64,000 nucleotides of DNA from positions 248,001 to 312,000 of the forward strand of contig NZ_CP022203.1 of NCBI RefSeq assembly GCF_002305895.1, written 5' to 3'. Below the pieces are notes generated by a model, which saw nothing but the letters and a program-made list of their open reading frames with translations, was not told the DNA's origin and did no database searches. Each line of letters starts with the position of its first letter. Position 1 is the first letter of the stretch. Both the position numbers and the translations under genes were made by a program. Below are positions 1 to 8,605 of this stretch, in pieces. The DNA comes from Corallococcus macrosporus DSM 14697. GTDB lineage: Bacteria; Myxococcota; Myxococcia; Myxococcales; Myxococcaceae.

Positions 1-2196
1 CAGGCGCAGCGCGTCCCAGTCCCCCTCCACGGGGTGGCCCGGCACCTCCAGCGCGAAGGTGACGCCGGACTCGGTGCGCAGCTCGAAGCGCTCCATCACC
101 TCGCGCAAGAGCGGCACCAGGTCCAGGCGCTGGCGCTCCAGCTCCAGCCGCCCGCCCTGGATGCGGGCGGTGTCCAGCAGGTCGTCCACCAGCCGCGTCA
201 GCCGCTCCGTCTGCCGGGCCATGGAGCGCAGCGCCTTGAGCAGCCGCTCGCGCTCCGGGAAGTCGCCGCCCCTCTCCAGCCGCTGGAGGGTGAGCGCGGC
301 GAAGCCCTTGAGCGGGGTGAGCGGCGTGCGCAGCTCGTGGCTGGCCACGCTGAGGAACTCCTCGCGCGCGCGCACCGCCTCCTTCAGCTCCGTCTGGGTG
401 GCGCCCGTGCGGGCCGCCATCTCGTTGAAGCCGCGGGCCAGCTCGCCCAGCTCGTCGTCCTCCTCCACCTCCACGCGCTGCGCCCAGTCCCCCGCCGCCA
501 GCGCGGCGGTGGCGGCGCGCAGGTGGTCCAGGCGGCGGATGACGTCGCGGGCCACGAGCTGCGACAGCAGCAGGGCCATGAGGACGCCCAGCAGCACCAG
601 CCCCACCACCGCGGCGCTCATGCGTGTAATCGCCGCGTAGGCCACCACCAGCTCCTGCGTCACCAGCACGCTCCACTCCGTGCCCTCCACGGGGGCCTCG
701 GCGGCGAGCATGCGGCGGTCGGCCGCGTCGAAGGCCTCCAGCACGCCGATGCCGGGACGCCGCAGCTCCTGGTTGAGCGCTGCCGGCAGGTGCGCCTCGC
801 CCAGCAGGGGCGCGCCGGGTGAGGTGTCGCGCAGCACCTTGAGGCCGCGCCGGTCCAGCACCTGCACGCGGAAGCGCCGCGACGCCGGCGTGGTGGCCTG
901 GCTCAGGCGCTCCAGGGACAGGAGGCCCACCAGCATGCCCCGCACCTCGCCGTCCTCGCGGAAGGGCTGCGTCACCGCGACCAGCGGCTGGCCCGGCGGG
1001 CGGATGAAGGGCGGGGACACCTCCGCGCCACGGGTGAAGGCCGCGGGCAGGAAGTCTCGCGGCTTCAAGTCCCACCCCGCCACGCCGGGGGACGCGGCCA
1101 GGATGTGGCCCTGGGTGTCCACCGCGAGCGCCGCGTCGAAGGCGCGCGCCTGGGCCGCCAGGTTCACCAGGTAGGGCTCCAGCCGCTGGGGCGAGGCCGC
1201 GGCGAAGGCGGCGCGGAAGCCGGGAGACTCCAACATCAGCGCCAGGGACTCGCCCGCGTCGTCCAGGTAGCGCCGCAGGAAGTCGGCCTCGCCCGCGGCG
1301 GCGCGCTGCGTGTCGTCGCGCACCTGCTGTTCAATGGCGTTCTGCGCCAGGTACGCCGCCAGGCCGCCCAGCGCCAGCAGCGGCACCAGCCCCGCGAAGG
1401 CCAGCCCGCGCAGCAGCTTCCACCCCACGGTGCGCGGCGCGCGCGGGCGCCAGTCCAGCGCCTGCGCCACGCAGGCCAGCGTCAGCACCGCGTACACGCT
1501 GGCGCCCAGCCAGGACGTGCCGCGGCCCAGCGCGTAGGCCAGCAGGGCGAAGGGCACCGCCAGCACGCCCATGAAGAGGGCCGGCAGCCGGCGGTGCAGC
1601 CGGTGGGAGGGCAGCAGCATGCCCGCGCCGCAGACGGCGAAGAGCACGCCCACCAGGGGCCGCAGCGGAGCCAGGTGCGCGTAGACGGACAGCGGGAAGC
1701 GCTCGGGCACCAGCAGCATGGCCACGCCGAACGCCGCGCCGGTGAGCGCCGCGAAGGTGCGCAGCACGGGCCGCTGGCGCATGGCGGGCCACGCCTCCAG
1801 CACCACGCCGCCGAAGAGCACCGGGTAGAGGATGATGCCCGTGAAGCTGCCCGGCAGGACGTTGAGCACCCACCAGTACAGCGCCACGGCCGCGCCCAGC
1901 AGCACGCGCCCCGTGACGTCCAGCCAGCGCGGCGCGCGCGGGTACAGCAGCGCGCCCATGAGCAGGATGCTGCCCGTCAGGTACGTGAGGCCCAGCACGC
2001 GCACGTACGGGTAGAGCGGCCGGAAGGAGGCCACCCGGAACTCGTACGGCACGTACGTCATCAGCACGCCGAACATCAGCCCCACGACGGCCGCGGGCCA
2101 GGTGAGCGGCAGCGGTGAGGGCGGCGGAGCGGGCGCCAGGATTTGCGGTGAAGGCGAAGAAGACATCTTTGCGGATTCACGCGCGGCGGGCGCCAT
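1..2196 (-). CDS. Membrane sensor histidine kinase (3' end outside window)
   Basis: The minus-strand reading frame is open from the window edge to an ATG at 2196, preceded by AGGGGG at about 10 nt; a second in-frame ATG lies at 2166. The N-terminal part holds several hydrophobic segments (roughly eight), then an extracytoplasmic sensor-like stretch, a further membrane helix, a HAMP-like linker, and a HisKA box with the motif SHELRTPL, whose His is the expected phosphorylation site. The start of the ATP-binding domain is seen but its N, G1 and G2 boxes lie beyond base 1. Family knowledge makes this a membrane-bound two-component sensor that phosphorylates an unseen response regulator. No regulator is adjacent on this side, so its partner is unknown. 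The + strand open frames over it are GC-driven shadows. Confidence 0.9.
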   Translation of the reverse strand, partial: MAPAARESAKMSSSPSPQILAPAPPPSPLPLTWPAAVVGLMFGVLMTYVPYEFRVASFRPLYPYVRVLGLTYLTGSILLMGALLYPRAPRWLDVTGRVLLGAAVALYWWVLNVLPGSFTGIILYPVLFGGVVLEAWPAMRQRPVLRTFAALTGAAFGVAMLLVPERFPLSVYAHLAPLRPLVGVLFAVCGAGMLLPSHRLHRRLPALFMGVLAVPFALLAYALGRGTSWLGASVYAVLTLACVAQALDWRPRAPRTVGWKLLRGLAFAGLVPLLALGGLAAYLAQNAIEQQVRDDTQRAAAGEADFLRRYLDDAGESLALMLESPGFRAAFAAASPQRLEPYLVNLAAQARAFDAALAVDTQGHILAASPGVAGWDLKPRDFLPAAFTRGAEVSPPFIRPPGQPLVAVTQPFREDGEVRGMLVGLLSLERLSQATTPASRRFRVQVLDRRGLKVLRDTSPGAPLLGEAHLPAALNQELRRPGIGVLEAFDAADRRMLAAEAPVEGTEWSVLVTQELVVAYAAITRMSAAVVGLVLLGVLMALLLSQLVARDVIRRLDHLRAATAALAAGDWAQRVEVEEDDELGELARGFNEMAARTGATQTELKEAVRAREEFLSVASHELRTPLTPLKGFAALTLQRLERGGDFPERERLLKALRSMARQTERLTRLVDDLLDTARIQGGRLELERQRLDLVPLLREVMERFELRTESGVTFALEVPGHPVEGDWDALRL

Positions 2197-2236
2197 GGGT
2201 GCTAGTGCCCCCTGGGCTTTCGTCTTGGGCTCGACA

Positions 2237-2752
2237 TCACGCGACCTCGAGCACCGTCCACTCACGGACCTCGCCCGCGAGCGTCACCTCCACCGTGTCG
2301 CCTGCCTTACGGCCCATGAGGGCGCGTCCCACGGGAGAGGCGGGGGTGATGACGGACAGGAAGCCGTCCCCGCCCGGGCCCGTCAGCTCGGTGCCCGCGC
2401 CCGCCGGCAGGACGAAGAAGGTCCTCTCGGAGAAGCCGTCCTCGTCCTCGGTGCTGACGTCCACGATGGCGCCCAGCCCCACCGGCCCCTGCCGGGGGAA
2501 GCGGGGGAACTCCGCCTGGCCGAACTTCGTCAGCGCCTGGAGCTCCTCCTGGACCCGGCGGGCCCGCTGGGCCTGGCCGGTGGCGAGGCTGCCGAACTCC
2601 AGCGCGGCCCGGCCGTCTTCCTTCTTCTCGGACTCCGTGGCCAGGCTGCGGGCCGCCTCGCGGGCCTCCGCCTCGGCGCGGTGGGCCAGCCGGTCGCTCT
2701 GCTGGAGGCGGTCCGCGAGCTGGCCCAGGAGTGCATGCTTGTCGAGTGGCAT
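2237..2752 (-). CDS. GreA/GreB-family transcript cleavage factor-like protein
   Basis: This 171-residue protein has an N-terminal helical, charged half (about residues 1-80, likely the coiled-coil) followed by a compact C-terminal domain containing SPVGRALMGRKAGDTVEV, the signature of the GreA/GreB C-terminal FKBP-like domain. Family members bind in the secondary channel of RNA polymerase and stimulate cleavage of backtracked transcripts. The length is close to the usual 158-170. The tip of the coiled coil is more diverged than in canonical GreA, so it may be a Gre-like paralogue rather than the housekeeping factor. No clear Shine-Dalgarno precedes the ATG at 2752. It is divergent from the rhodanese gene and lies 41 nt upstream of the kinase gene on the same strand. 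Confidence 0.82.
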   Translation of the reverse strand: MPLDKHALLGQLADRLQQSDRLAHRAEAEAREAARSLATESEKKEDGRAALEFGSLATGQAQRARRVQEELQALTKFGQAEFPRFPRQGPVGLGAIVDVSTEDEDGFSERTFFVLPAGAGTELTGPGGDGFLSVITPASPVGRALMGRKAGDTVEVTLAGEVREWTVLEVA

Positions 2753-2837
2753 GGGTGGTACAGGACTGTAGCGTCCATGGCGGACACCTCCAGTTTTCGG
2801 CCCGGCACCCCCGCCCGCCCGGGCTTAGAGTGGGGGC

Positions 2838-3119
2838 ATGACACCCCAGGAACTCTCGGAGAAGGCCCGGCAGCTCGTCGCCGGCGGGGCGGTGCTGCTG
2901 GATGTGCGCACGCCGCAGGAATTCCAGGAAGGGCACCCGGAGCCCGCCCGGAACATCCCCGTGCAGGAGCTCCCCCAACGCATCGCCGAGGTGGGCCCGC
3001 CCGGCACGCCCGTGGTGGTGTACTGCGCCGCCGGTGGCCGCAGCGCCCAGGCCGCCCAGCTTCTGCGCGCCAACGGCTTCCCGGACGTCTTCGACCTCAA
3101 GTCCGTGAAGAACTGGTAG
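2838..3119 (+). CDS. Single-domain rhodanese-like protein
   Basis: A 93-residue protein consisting of one rhodanese domain. The N-terminal part carries LLDVRTPQEFQEGH, the CH2A-type motif of the family, and the active-site loop is CAAGGRS with the catalytic Cys; the chain ends DLKSVKNW, close to the usual GG..W ending. Single-domain rhodaneses (GlpE/PspE-like) move sulfane sulfur between thiols or cyanide in the cytoplasm; there is no signal peptide here. A GGGGGC stretch precedes the ATG. It is followed after 13 nt by a truncated transporter on the same strand, which may be an inactive remnant of a former operon partner. Confidence 0.9.
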   Translation: MTPQELSEKARQLVAGGAVLLDVRTPQEFQEGHPEPARNIPVQELPQRIAEVGPPGTPVVVYCAAGGRSAQAAQLLRANGFPDVFDLKSVKNW

Positions 3120-3132
3120 CCACCAGCGGCAG

Positions 3133-3558
3133 GTGACACCGGCGCCCGGTTGGAGCAGGGTTCGCCCGCTGGCCTCCAGCACCGTCATCCTGGGCTCGGC
3201 GGGCTGCTCCTTCGGCGTGGCCATGCTGGTGTGCGGGCCCGCCTTCCCGGGCTCCGTCATGGGCTGGGCCGCGGTGGTGGGGCTGGCGCTGGTGGCCACG
3301 GTGGCCGCGGTGCTGCTCTTCTTCGTGGGCATCCAGCGCATCGGCACGGTGAACACGTCGCTGGTGTCCAACCTGGAGCCGCTGACGGCGGTGGTGCTGG
3401 GCGCGCTCTTCCTGGACGAGCGGCTCACCCCGCGCCAGGTGCTGGGCGGGGTGCTCATCCTCGGGGCGGCGGTGATGCTGGCGCGCGCCGACGTGCCCCG
3501 CGCCTCGCCAGCGCCGCCCGCGGGGGGCGGTGCTCCGGGGCCGGTGCCCGGCACCTGA
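3133..3558 (+). pseudogene. Half-size EamA/DMT transporter, probable remnant
   Basis: The frame opens at GTG 3133 and encodes 141 residues with about four hydrophobic helices, including VNTSLVSNLEPLTAVVLGAL and FLDERLTPRQVLGGVLILG, which is the typical C-terminal EamA repeat of drug/metabolite transporters. The usual protein has about ten helices in two EamA repeats; here only the second repeat exists, and the residues before it do not look like a transporter. I see no first repeat in another frame upstream because the rhodanese gene occupies that space. I therefore call it a 5'-truncated remnant, while noting that half-size EamA proteins working as dimers do exist. Confidence 0.65.
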
Positions 3559-3582
3559 GCGCGCCGGGCACCGGGGGGCGTG

Positions 3583-4527
3583 CTACCAGCGCGTCACCTC
3601 GCGCAGGAAGCGGTGCACGTCCTGGTTGAAGCGCCGCGGCCGCTCCGCGTGGGGCGCGTGGCCGGTGTCCGGGTACAGCTTGAACTCGGCGTCCGGCAGG
3701 GCGTCCACCAGCGCCTGCTGGTCGGCGACGGGGAAGAAGCCGTCCTGGTCACCGCCGATGACGAGCACCGGCACGCGGATGCGGTCCAGCCGCGCCGAGT
3801 GGTCCTCCGCGAGCATCCCGTCCATCGCGTCCTGCCACACGCGGGCGGGGACCTTGCTGCTCTCGGAGACGAGCCGGTCGATGTACGACGCCGGGACGGG
3901 GCGCACGAAGGTGCTCTCCTGGAACGCGCGGATGAACTCCGGGTCCACCGCGCCCTCGTACGTGTCCACGATGGACTTCACCTCCAGCGCCACCGGGTTG
4001 CCGGCGACGGTGGGCGCCGAGCCGGCCAGCACCAGGCCCTTCACGCGCCGCGGATAATCCAGCGCCACCTGCTGCGCGATGAAGCTGCCCATGGAGTGGC
4101 CCACGAGGATGGCGCTGCGCTCCCCCACCGCCTCCAGGAAGGCATCCACGTCCGCGGCGAAGGACTGCTGCGTGTAGCAGCACGCCGGCCGCGTCGAATC
4201 CCCGTGGCCGCGCTGGTCCAGCACGTAGACGTGGTAGTTGCGCGGGAAGGTGCGCAGGTTCAAATCCCACGTGTGGTGGGAGTCCGTGTAGCCGTGGAGG
4301 AACACCACCGCCGGGCCCAACGGCAGGCCCTGCTCCACGTAGCGCAGCGTCACGCCCGTGCGCAGGCGGACGGAGCGCTCACGGGGCGTGCCGAACAGCT
4401 CCTGCTCGGTGGTGCCGACCTGGGCCCCCTCGGGCGCCGGCTGCGTGTCATTCGAGTCGGACTCCGGCGCGGGGCCACAGGCGGCGAGGACGGGAAGAGC
4501 GAGCAGGGCGGCGAGGAGCTTTCTCAT
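3583..4527 (-). CDS. Alpha/beta-hydrolase lipoprotein
   Basis: I chose ATG 4527 (314 residues) because it begins a classical lipoprotein signal, MRKLLAALLALPVLAACGPA, with a lipobox Cys; the open frame extends further upstream but only as GC-driven read-through. The mature part has the alpha/beta-hydrolase fold landmarks: oxyanion region FLHGYTDS, nucleophile elbow GHSMGS, an acid in the IGGDQDGFF segment and the catalytic His in DTGHAPH near the C-terminus. It is therefore a probable envelope-anchored esterase or haloperoxidase-like hydrolase; the substrate cannot be read from sequence. The gene is convergent with the EamA remnant, and 301 nt separate it from the divergent FAD oxidoreductase gene. 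Confidence 0.9.
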   Translation of the reverse strand: MRKLLAALLALPVLAACGPAPESDSNDTQPAPEGAQVGTTEQELFGTPRERSVRLRTGVTLRYVEQGLPLGPAVVFLHGYTDSHHTWDLNLRTFPRNYHVYVLDQRGHGDSTRPACCYTQQSFAADVDAFLEAVGERSAILVGHSMGSFIAQQVALDYPRRVKGLVLAGSAPTVAGNPVALEVKSIVDTYEGAVDPEFIRAFQESTFVRPVPASYIDRLVSESSKVPARVWQDAMDGMLAEDHSARLDRIRVPVLVIGGDQDGFFPVADQQALVDALPDAEFKLYPDTGHAPHAERPRRFNQDVHRFLREVTRW

Positions 4528-4828
4528 GCGTGAATGCCTCGGGGCGCTCCGGCGGGGGAGTCCGCCGGTGGGTTGCTTGAGGAGTCTACGGCTACCTCTG
4601 ACATTGCTTCGCCCGAAGTGACTCCCGGGGTTGTCACGCACCCGCTTTTCAGAGCGGAGAGTCAGCCGGAACCCGCCCAGAAACGCACCTGGGACGGAAG
4701 GTTCTCGCGACGGCGGAGCGTGTGTCACGGAACGTGCACCGCGTGCCCGCGTAACCTTCTGGCCCCCGCCTTCGTGGTGCCGCTGGAGGCCCGGAATTCC
4801 ACCGGGCCCTTTGGGTGGAGGACGGCAC
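4528..4828. promoter_or_regulatory. Divergent intergenic region with TGTCACG boxes and a hairpin
   Basis: This region separates the lipoprotein hydrolase from the FAD oxidoreductase/ECF41 pair. TGTCACG occurs twice on the + strand, at 4632-4638 and 4723-4729. TGTCAC resembles the -35 element reported for ECF41 sigma factors, but the nearest CGTA (4750-4753) is 20 nt from the second box, longer than expected, so I do not claim a defined promoter. A 7-bp inverted repeat, GGCCCGG/CCGGGCC (4788-4794 and 4802-4808), sits just before the GGTGGAGG ribosome-binding site of the next gene and could form a leader hairpin. No gene is seen. Confidence 0.35.
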
Positions 4829-6124
4829 ATGAAGGCACCTCGGGTGGCGGTCATTGGCGGAGGACTGGGCGGCCTGGCGGCGGCGGCGCTGCTGGCGCGG
4901 GGCGGCTGCGCGGTGACGCTGCATGAGCGCTCGAAGCACCTGGGCGGCCGGGGGCAGACGTCGGACGTGGAGGGCTTCCGCTTCAACCTCGGGCCGCATG
5001 CGCTGTACCAGGGCGGCACGGGGATGCGCGTGCTGGGGGCGCTGGGCGTGAAGCCTCCAGGGGGCATGCCGGGCGCGGGCTCGTACCTGCTGAGCCGTGG
5101 GCGGCTGCAGACGATGCCGCGCGGGCTGGTCTCCATGTTGACGACGGATGCCCTGGGCCTGGCGGGGAAGCTGGAGCTGGCGAAGCTGCTCGCGGGCCTG
5201 GGCCGCGTGGACCTGGCGCCGCTGGCCAACGTCACCCTGCGGGACTGGGTGGCGCGGCACCTGTCGAACGAGGACGCGCGCGCCATCCTCCTGGCGCTGA
5301 CGCGGGTGACGACCTACTGCGCGGACGCGGACGCGATGAGCGCCCAGGCCGCGCTGACGCTGCTCCAGGCGAGGCCGGACGTGCTCTACGTGGACGGCGG
5401 GTGGAGCACGCTCGTCTCCGCGCTGGAGGCCCGCGCGCGGGAGGCGGGCGCGGCGCTGGCGTGCGCCTCGCGGGTGGGCGCCGTCCTGCTGGAGGAGACG
5501 GGCGCCCGGGTCCGGGGCGTGCGGCTCGCGGATGGGACGGAGCTCGCGGCGGACGCGGTGGTGGTGGCGGGCGGGCCGGGCGCGCTCGCGGAGCTGCTGC
5601 CCGGTGACGCGGCGCTGGCGCGTGACGCGGCGCGGGCCGTGCCGGTGAAGGCCGCCACGCTGGAGCTGGGGCTGTCCCGGCTGCCCCGTCCGGACGCGCT
5701 GTTCGCGCTGGGCACCGACGGCCCCTGGTATGCCTCGGTGCACTCCGCGGTGGCGAGGCTGGCGCCGGAAGGCGGGGCCATGGTGCATGTGATGCAATAC
5801 CTGGGCGGCCGCGGGCCGGAGGCGAGCGAGGCCCGCCTGGAGGACGTGATGGACGCGCTGCAACCCGGCTGGCGGACGTTCGTGGTGGCGCGCCGCTACC
5901 GGCCCTCGCTGCTGGTGTCGAACTGGCTGCCGACGGCGGAGACGGGAGGCCTGGGCGGGCGGCCCTCCGTGGAGGTGCCACACGTGCGCGGGCTGTACCG
6001 CGTGGGCGACTGGGTGGGGCCGGAGGGGCAGCTCGCGGAGGGCGCCTTCGCCAGCGCGGAGGCGGCGGCGCGCGCGCTCGTCGCGGGCCCGCGGGCGGTG
6101 GCACGCCGGGCGGCGGGGCGCTGA
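4829..6124 (+). CDS. FAD-dependent oxidoreductase, phytoene-desaturase/amine-oxidase type
   Basis: The ATG at 4829 follows GGTGGAGG and starts a 431-residue protein. Its N-terminus is a Rossmann dinucleotide-binding site, VAVIGGGLGGLAAAALLARG, followed by LHERSKHLGGR, the usual FAD/ribose contact of the CrtI and protoporphyrinogen-oxidase-like superfamily; the C-terminal part GLYRVGDWVGPEGQLAEGA matches the second FAD-binding motif of these enzymes. The substrate is not determinable. The gene ends only 3 nt before the ECF41-type sigma factor, so both are surely co-transcribed. Oxidoreductases are among the usual genetic partners of ECF41 sigma factors, so the enzyme is plausibly regulated by that factor. 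Confidence 0.87.
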   Translation: MKAPRVAVIGGGLGGLAAAALLARGGCAVTLHERSKHLGGRGQTSDVEGFRFNLGPHALYQGGTGMRVLGALGVKPPGGMPGAGSYLLSRGRLQTMPRGLVSMLTTDALGLAGKLELAKLLAGLGRVDLAPLANVTLRDWVARHLSNEDARAILLALTRVTTYCADADAMSAQAALTLLQARPDVLYVDGGWSTLVSALEARAREAGAALACASRVGAVLLEETGARVRGVRLADGTELAADAVVVAGGPGALAELLPGDAALARDAARAVPVKAATLELGLSRLPRPDALFALGTDGPWYASVHSAVARLAPEGGAMVHVMQYLGGRGPEASEARLEDVMDALQPGWRTFVVARRYRPSLLVSNWLPTAETGGLGGRPSVEVPHVRGLYRVGDWVGPEGQLAEGAFASAEAAARALVAGPRAVARRAAGR

Positions 6125-6127
6125 CGC

Positions 6128-7093
6128 ATGGGCCACGCCGCGCGGGAGGGACTGACGCAGGCCGTGCACGCGCACGAGCGCTTCCTGTGGGGGCTCTGCT
6201 ACCGCATGACGGGCGTGGCGGCGGACGCGGAGGACCTGGTGCAGGAGACCTTCGCGCGCGCCCTGGCCTCGCCGCCCGCGCGCACGGACGAACTGCGGCC
6301 CTGGCTGACGCGGGTGGCGGTGAACCTGGCAAGAGACTTGCTGCGGCGGCGCAAACGCGAGGGCTACGTGGGGCCCTGGCTGCCCTCGCCGGTGGACACG
6401 GGCGAGGAGGAGCTGCCACCGCCGGGCGTGGAGGCGCGGCTGCCGGGTGGGGGCTCCACGGAGGGCCGCTACGCGCTGCTGGAGAGCGTCTCCTTCGCCT
6501 TCCTGCTCGCGCTGGAGGCGCTGTCTCCCAAGCAGCGGGCGGTGCTGCTGCTGCGCGACGTGTTCGACTACTCGGTGCGCGAGGTGGCCGAGGCGCTGCG
6601 CATGAGCGAGCCCAACGTGAAGGTGGTGCACCACCGCGCGCGGGCGGCGATGGCGGCGTATGACGGGGCGCGCTGCCTGCCGACGCGGGAGCTCCAGGCG
6701 CGCTCCCGCGCCGCGCTGGAGGGCTTCCTGGGCGCGCTGTTGACGGGCGATGTGGCGGCGGCGGAGGCGCTGCTCGCCAGTGACGTGTGCGCGCTGTCGG
6801 ATGGCGGCGGCCAGTACCGCGCCGCGCGCGTGCCGGTGTGGGGAGTGGAGCGCGTGCTGCTGCTCTACCGGCGGTTGATGGAGATGCGCGGGCCGCCCTC
6901 CGCCGCGGAGCTGCGGATGCTCAACGGCCTGCCCGCGGTGGTGTCCGTGTTTCCGCCATCGCGGCGAGACCCGCGGTTGAGCACCCAACTGGTGGTTCGT
7001 GTGGACCTGGACGCGGACGGCCGCATCTCCCAGGTTCACTCCATCCTCACGGACCGCAAGCTCGCCGGGCTGCGCATGCCCGTGCCCGCCTGA
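6128..7093 (+). CDS. ECF sigma factor of the ECF41/SigJ type with SnoaL-like C-terminal domain
   Basis: The 321-residue protein has sigma region 2 (about residues 12-75, with EDLVQETFARAL) and region 4 (about 125-180, with SVREVAEALRMSEPNVK). It then continues with about 130 residues predicted to be a SnoaL/NTF2-like domain. Three ECF41 hallmarks are visible: WLPSP in the linker (84-88, consensus WLPEP), DGGGQ (225-229, consensus DGGGK) and TDRKLAGL near the C-terminus in the place of the NPDKL motif. In this family the fused C-terminal domain both restrains and supports the sigma activity, replacing a separate anti-sigma factor. It is coupled to the upstream oxidoreductase gene and convergent with a methyltransferase gene. 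Confidence 0.9.
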   Translation: MGHAAREGLTQAVHAHERFLWGLCYRMTGVAADAEDLVQETFARALASPPARTDELRPWLTRVAVNLARDLLRRRKREGYVGPWLPSPVDTGEEELPPPGVEARLPGGGSTEGRYALLESVSFAFLLALEALSPKQRAVLLLRDVFDYSVREVAEALRMSEPNVKVVHHRARAAMAAYDGARCLPTRELQARSRAALEGFLGALLTGDVAAAEALLASDVCALSDGGGQYRAARVPVWGVERVLLLYRRLMEMRGPPSAAELRMLNGLPAVVSVFPPSRRDPRLSTQLVVRVDLDADGRISQVHSILTDRKLAGLRMPVPA

Positions 7094-7112
7094 GCCCGCG
7101 CTGGCCCGCGCG

Positions 7113-7691
7113 TCAGCTCGCCGGGCGCCGGGCGATGATAAGCTCGCTCACGCCGTGGAGCCGCTGCACGCGCCGCTCCACGTCGAAGCCCGCGCGCCGC
7201 ACCAGGTCGAAGGTGTCCCGGTCCAACCGGCATCCGCCCGTCACCCGCATCCACGCCGGGGTGAGCAGGTCCTGCACCGTGGCCAGCGCGGGAGACGGCG
7301 CGCGCACGTGCTCCAGCATGTGCAGCGCGCCGCCGGGGCGCAGCACGCGGAAGATTTCCGCCAGCGCCCGCGCCGGCGCCTCCACGCTGCAGAACACGAG
7401 GCTGGACACCACGGCGTCGAAGGACGCGGCGGGGAAGGGCAGGTCCTCCACGTTGGCGCACAGCATCCGCGCGCCGGGGCGTCGCCGCTGGGCGCGCGCG
7501 AGCGCCGCGTCATCCACGTCGATGGCGGTGACGGCGGTGACGGTGTCCGGGTAGCCGGGCAGCGCCAGGCCGGTGCCGGTGCCCACCTCCAGCACGTGGC
7601 CGGACAAGCCGCGCACCAGCTTGCGCCGGGCGGCGGTGAGGCCCAGCCAGCCCAGGGGCGCCATGACCGCGTCGTATGCGAGTGCCTTCAT
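7113..7691 (-). CDS. Class I SAM-dependent methyltransferase
   Basis: The 192-residue protein begins at ATG 7691, where a GGGGGG stretch supplies a plausible ribosome-binding site; the frame is open further upstream but without family-like sequence. Motif I is VLEVGTGTGLALPGY, followed by an acidic residue at the end of strand beta2 (AIDVDD), then LPFPAASFDAVVSSLVFCSV and VLRPGGALHMLEH, the standard order of the Methyltransf_11 fold. The C-terminal CRLDRDTFDLVRRAGF resembles the METTL7/UbiE-related small-molecule methyltransferases. Substrate unknown; it acts in the cytoplasm as no signal is seen. It converges with the ECF41 gene 20 nt away. Confidence 0.9.
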   Translation of the reverse strand: MKALAYDAVMAPLGWLGLTAARRKLVRGLSGHVLEVGTGTGLALPGYPDTVTAVTAIDVDDAALARAQRRRPGARMLCANVEDLPFPAASFDAVVSSLVFCSVEAPARALAEIFRVLRPGGALHMLEHVRAPSPALATVQDLLTPAWMRVTGGCRLDRDTFDLVRRAGFDVERRVQRLHGVSELIIARRPAS

Positions 7692-7798
7692 GCGGTATCC
7701 CCCCGAAGCGAACGGCCCGCTAGCCCGCCGCGCCTGCGCCGAGCCCCGGGCCGTTGATGACGCCATGCTGCCACGAAGCGCGGCGGCGGGCGCCGCCG

Positions 7799-8605
7799 CT
7801 ACCGCGCGCCCACCGTCCCCTGGCTCTTCGGCGCCGACGGCGGCGAGGCGGCCGTGCCCGGCTCTTGGCGGCGGAGCAGGCCCCACACGCCGTAGAGCGC
7901 CAGCGCGATGCAGCCGTACTGCGCCGGCGTCAGCCCGAAGTAGCGGGCATCCACGTAGGACATGTCCGTGGCGCGCAGGAAGTCGAAGAGGAAGCGGCAC
8001 ACCGAGTACAGCACCGCCAGCAGCGGCAGCAGCCGCCGCTTCAGCTTCCCCGCGTTGCGCAGCGCGTACAGCACGCCGCTGATGGCGAAGAGCGCCATGG
8101 CGTCGTACATGCCCAGGTCATGCCGGGGGCCGCCGGGGAAGGCCACCGCCAGGAAGAAGTCGGTGGGCACGCCCGGGTGGTCATGCACGGCGAAGCAGCC
8201 CAGCCGCGCCACCGCCCAGCCCGGCGCCACGCCCAGGGCGAACGCGTCCGCGTAGTCGGAGAAGCGCAGCTTGCGCACCTTGAAGAACACGACGGCGGCG
8301 AGGATGCCGCCCAGCAGGCCGCCGAACGAGGACAGGCCATCCCAGACCTTCAGAATCTGGAACGGGCTCTTGGACAGCTCCTCCGGGTGGTAGAAGAACA
8401 GGTGCACCCAGTGGCCCACCACGACGCCCACGCCCACGCCCCAGGGCGCGAAGTCGGCGAGCGGGTCCGGGTTCAGGCCTTCGCGCTCGGCGTTGCGGCC
8501 AAGCAGCCGGGCGGCCAGCAGGATGCCCACCGCGACGAAGATGCCAAAGGGCTCGATTTTGAGGGGCCCCAGCTCAATCGAGGGGGCTTGCCAGTAGGGA
8601 ATCAC
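7799..8605 (-). CDS. lgt: Prolipoprotein diacylglyceryl transferase
   Basis: Lgt transfers a diacylglyceryl group from phosphatidylglycerol to the lipobox cysteine of prolipoproteins in the inner membrane. I place the start at GTG 8605, with GGAG 9 nt upstream, giving 268 residues that begin VIPYWQAPSIELGPLKIEPFG, the usual Lgt N-terminus; the longer open frame upstream does not look like Lgt. Multiple hydrophobic helices, the DGLSSFGGLLGG segment and the ARLGCFAVHDHPG segment (equivalent of the Arg-containing Lgt signature) support the call. The signature is more diverged than in enteric Lgt, and it may be one of several Lgt copies. The genome clearly uses lipoproteins heavily, as several occur in this window. 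Confidence 0.85.
   Translation of the reverse strand: MIPYWQAPSIELGPLKIEPFGIFVAVGILLAARLLGRNAEREGLNPDPLADFAPWGVGVGVVVGHWVHLFFYHPEELSKSPFQILKVWDGLSSFGGLLGGILAAVVFFKVRKLRFSDYADAFALGVAPGWAVARLGCFAVHDHPGVPTDFFLAVAFPGGPRHDLGMYDAMALFAISGVLYALRNAGKLKRRLLPLLAVLYSVCRFLFDFLRATDMSYVDARYFGLTPAQYGCIALALYGVWGLLRRQEPGTAASPPSAPKSQGTVGAR

Noticed and set aside
34-2118. Several long + strand frames over the first 2.1 kb
   Set aside because: The minus strand encodes a clear histidine kinase here; the + frames show no motifs.
4649-7039. A 796-codon open frame on the minus strand, antisense to the FAD oxidoreductase and sigma factor genes
   Set aside because: It is His/Arg/Gln-rich without any domain and lies exactly opposite two well-supported genes; long antisense frames are expected at this GC3.
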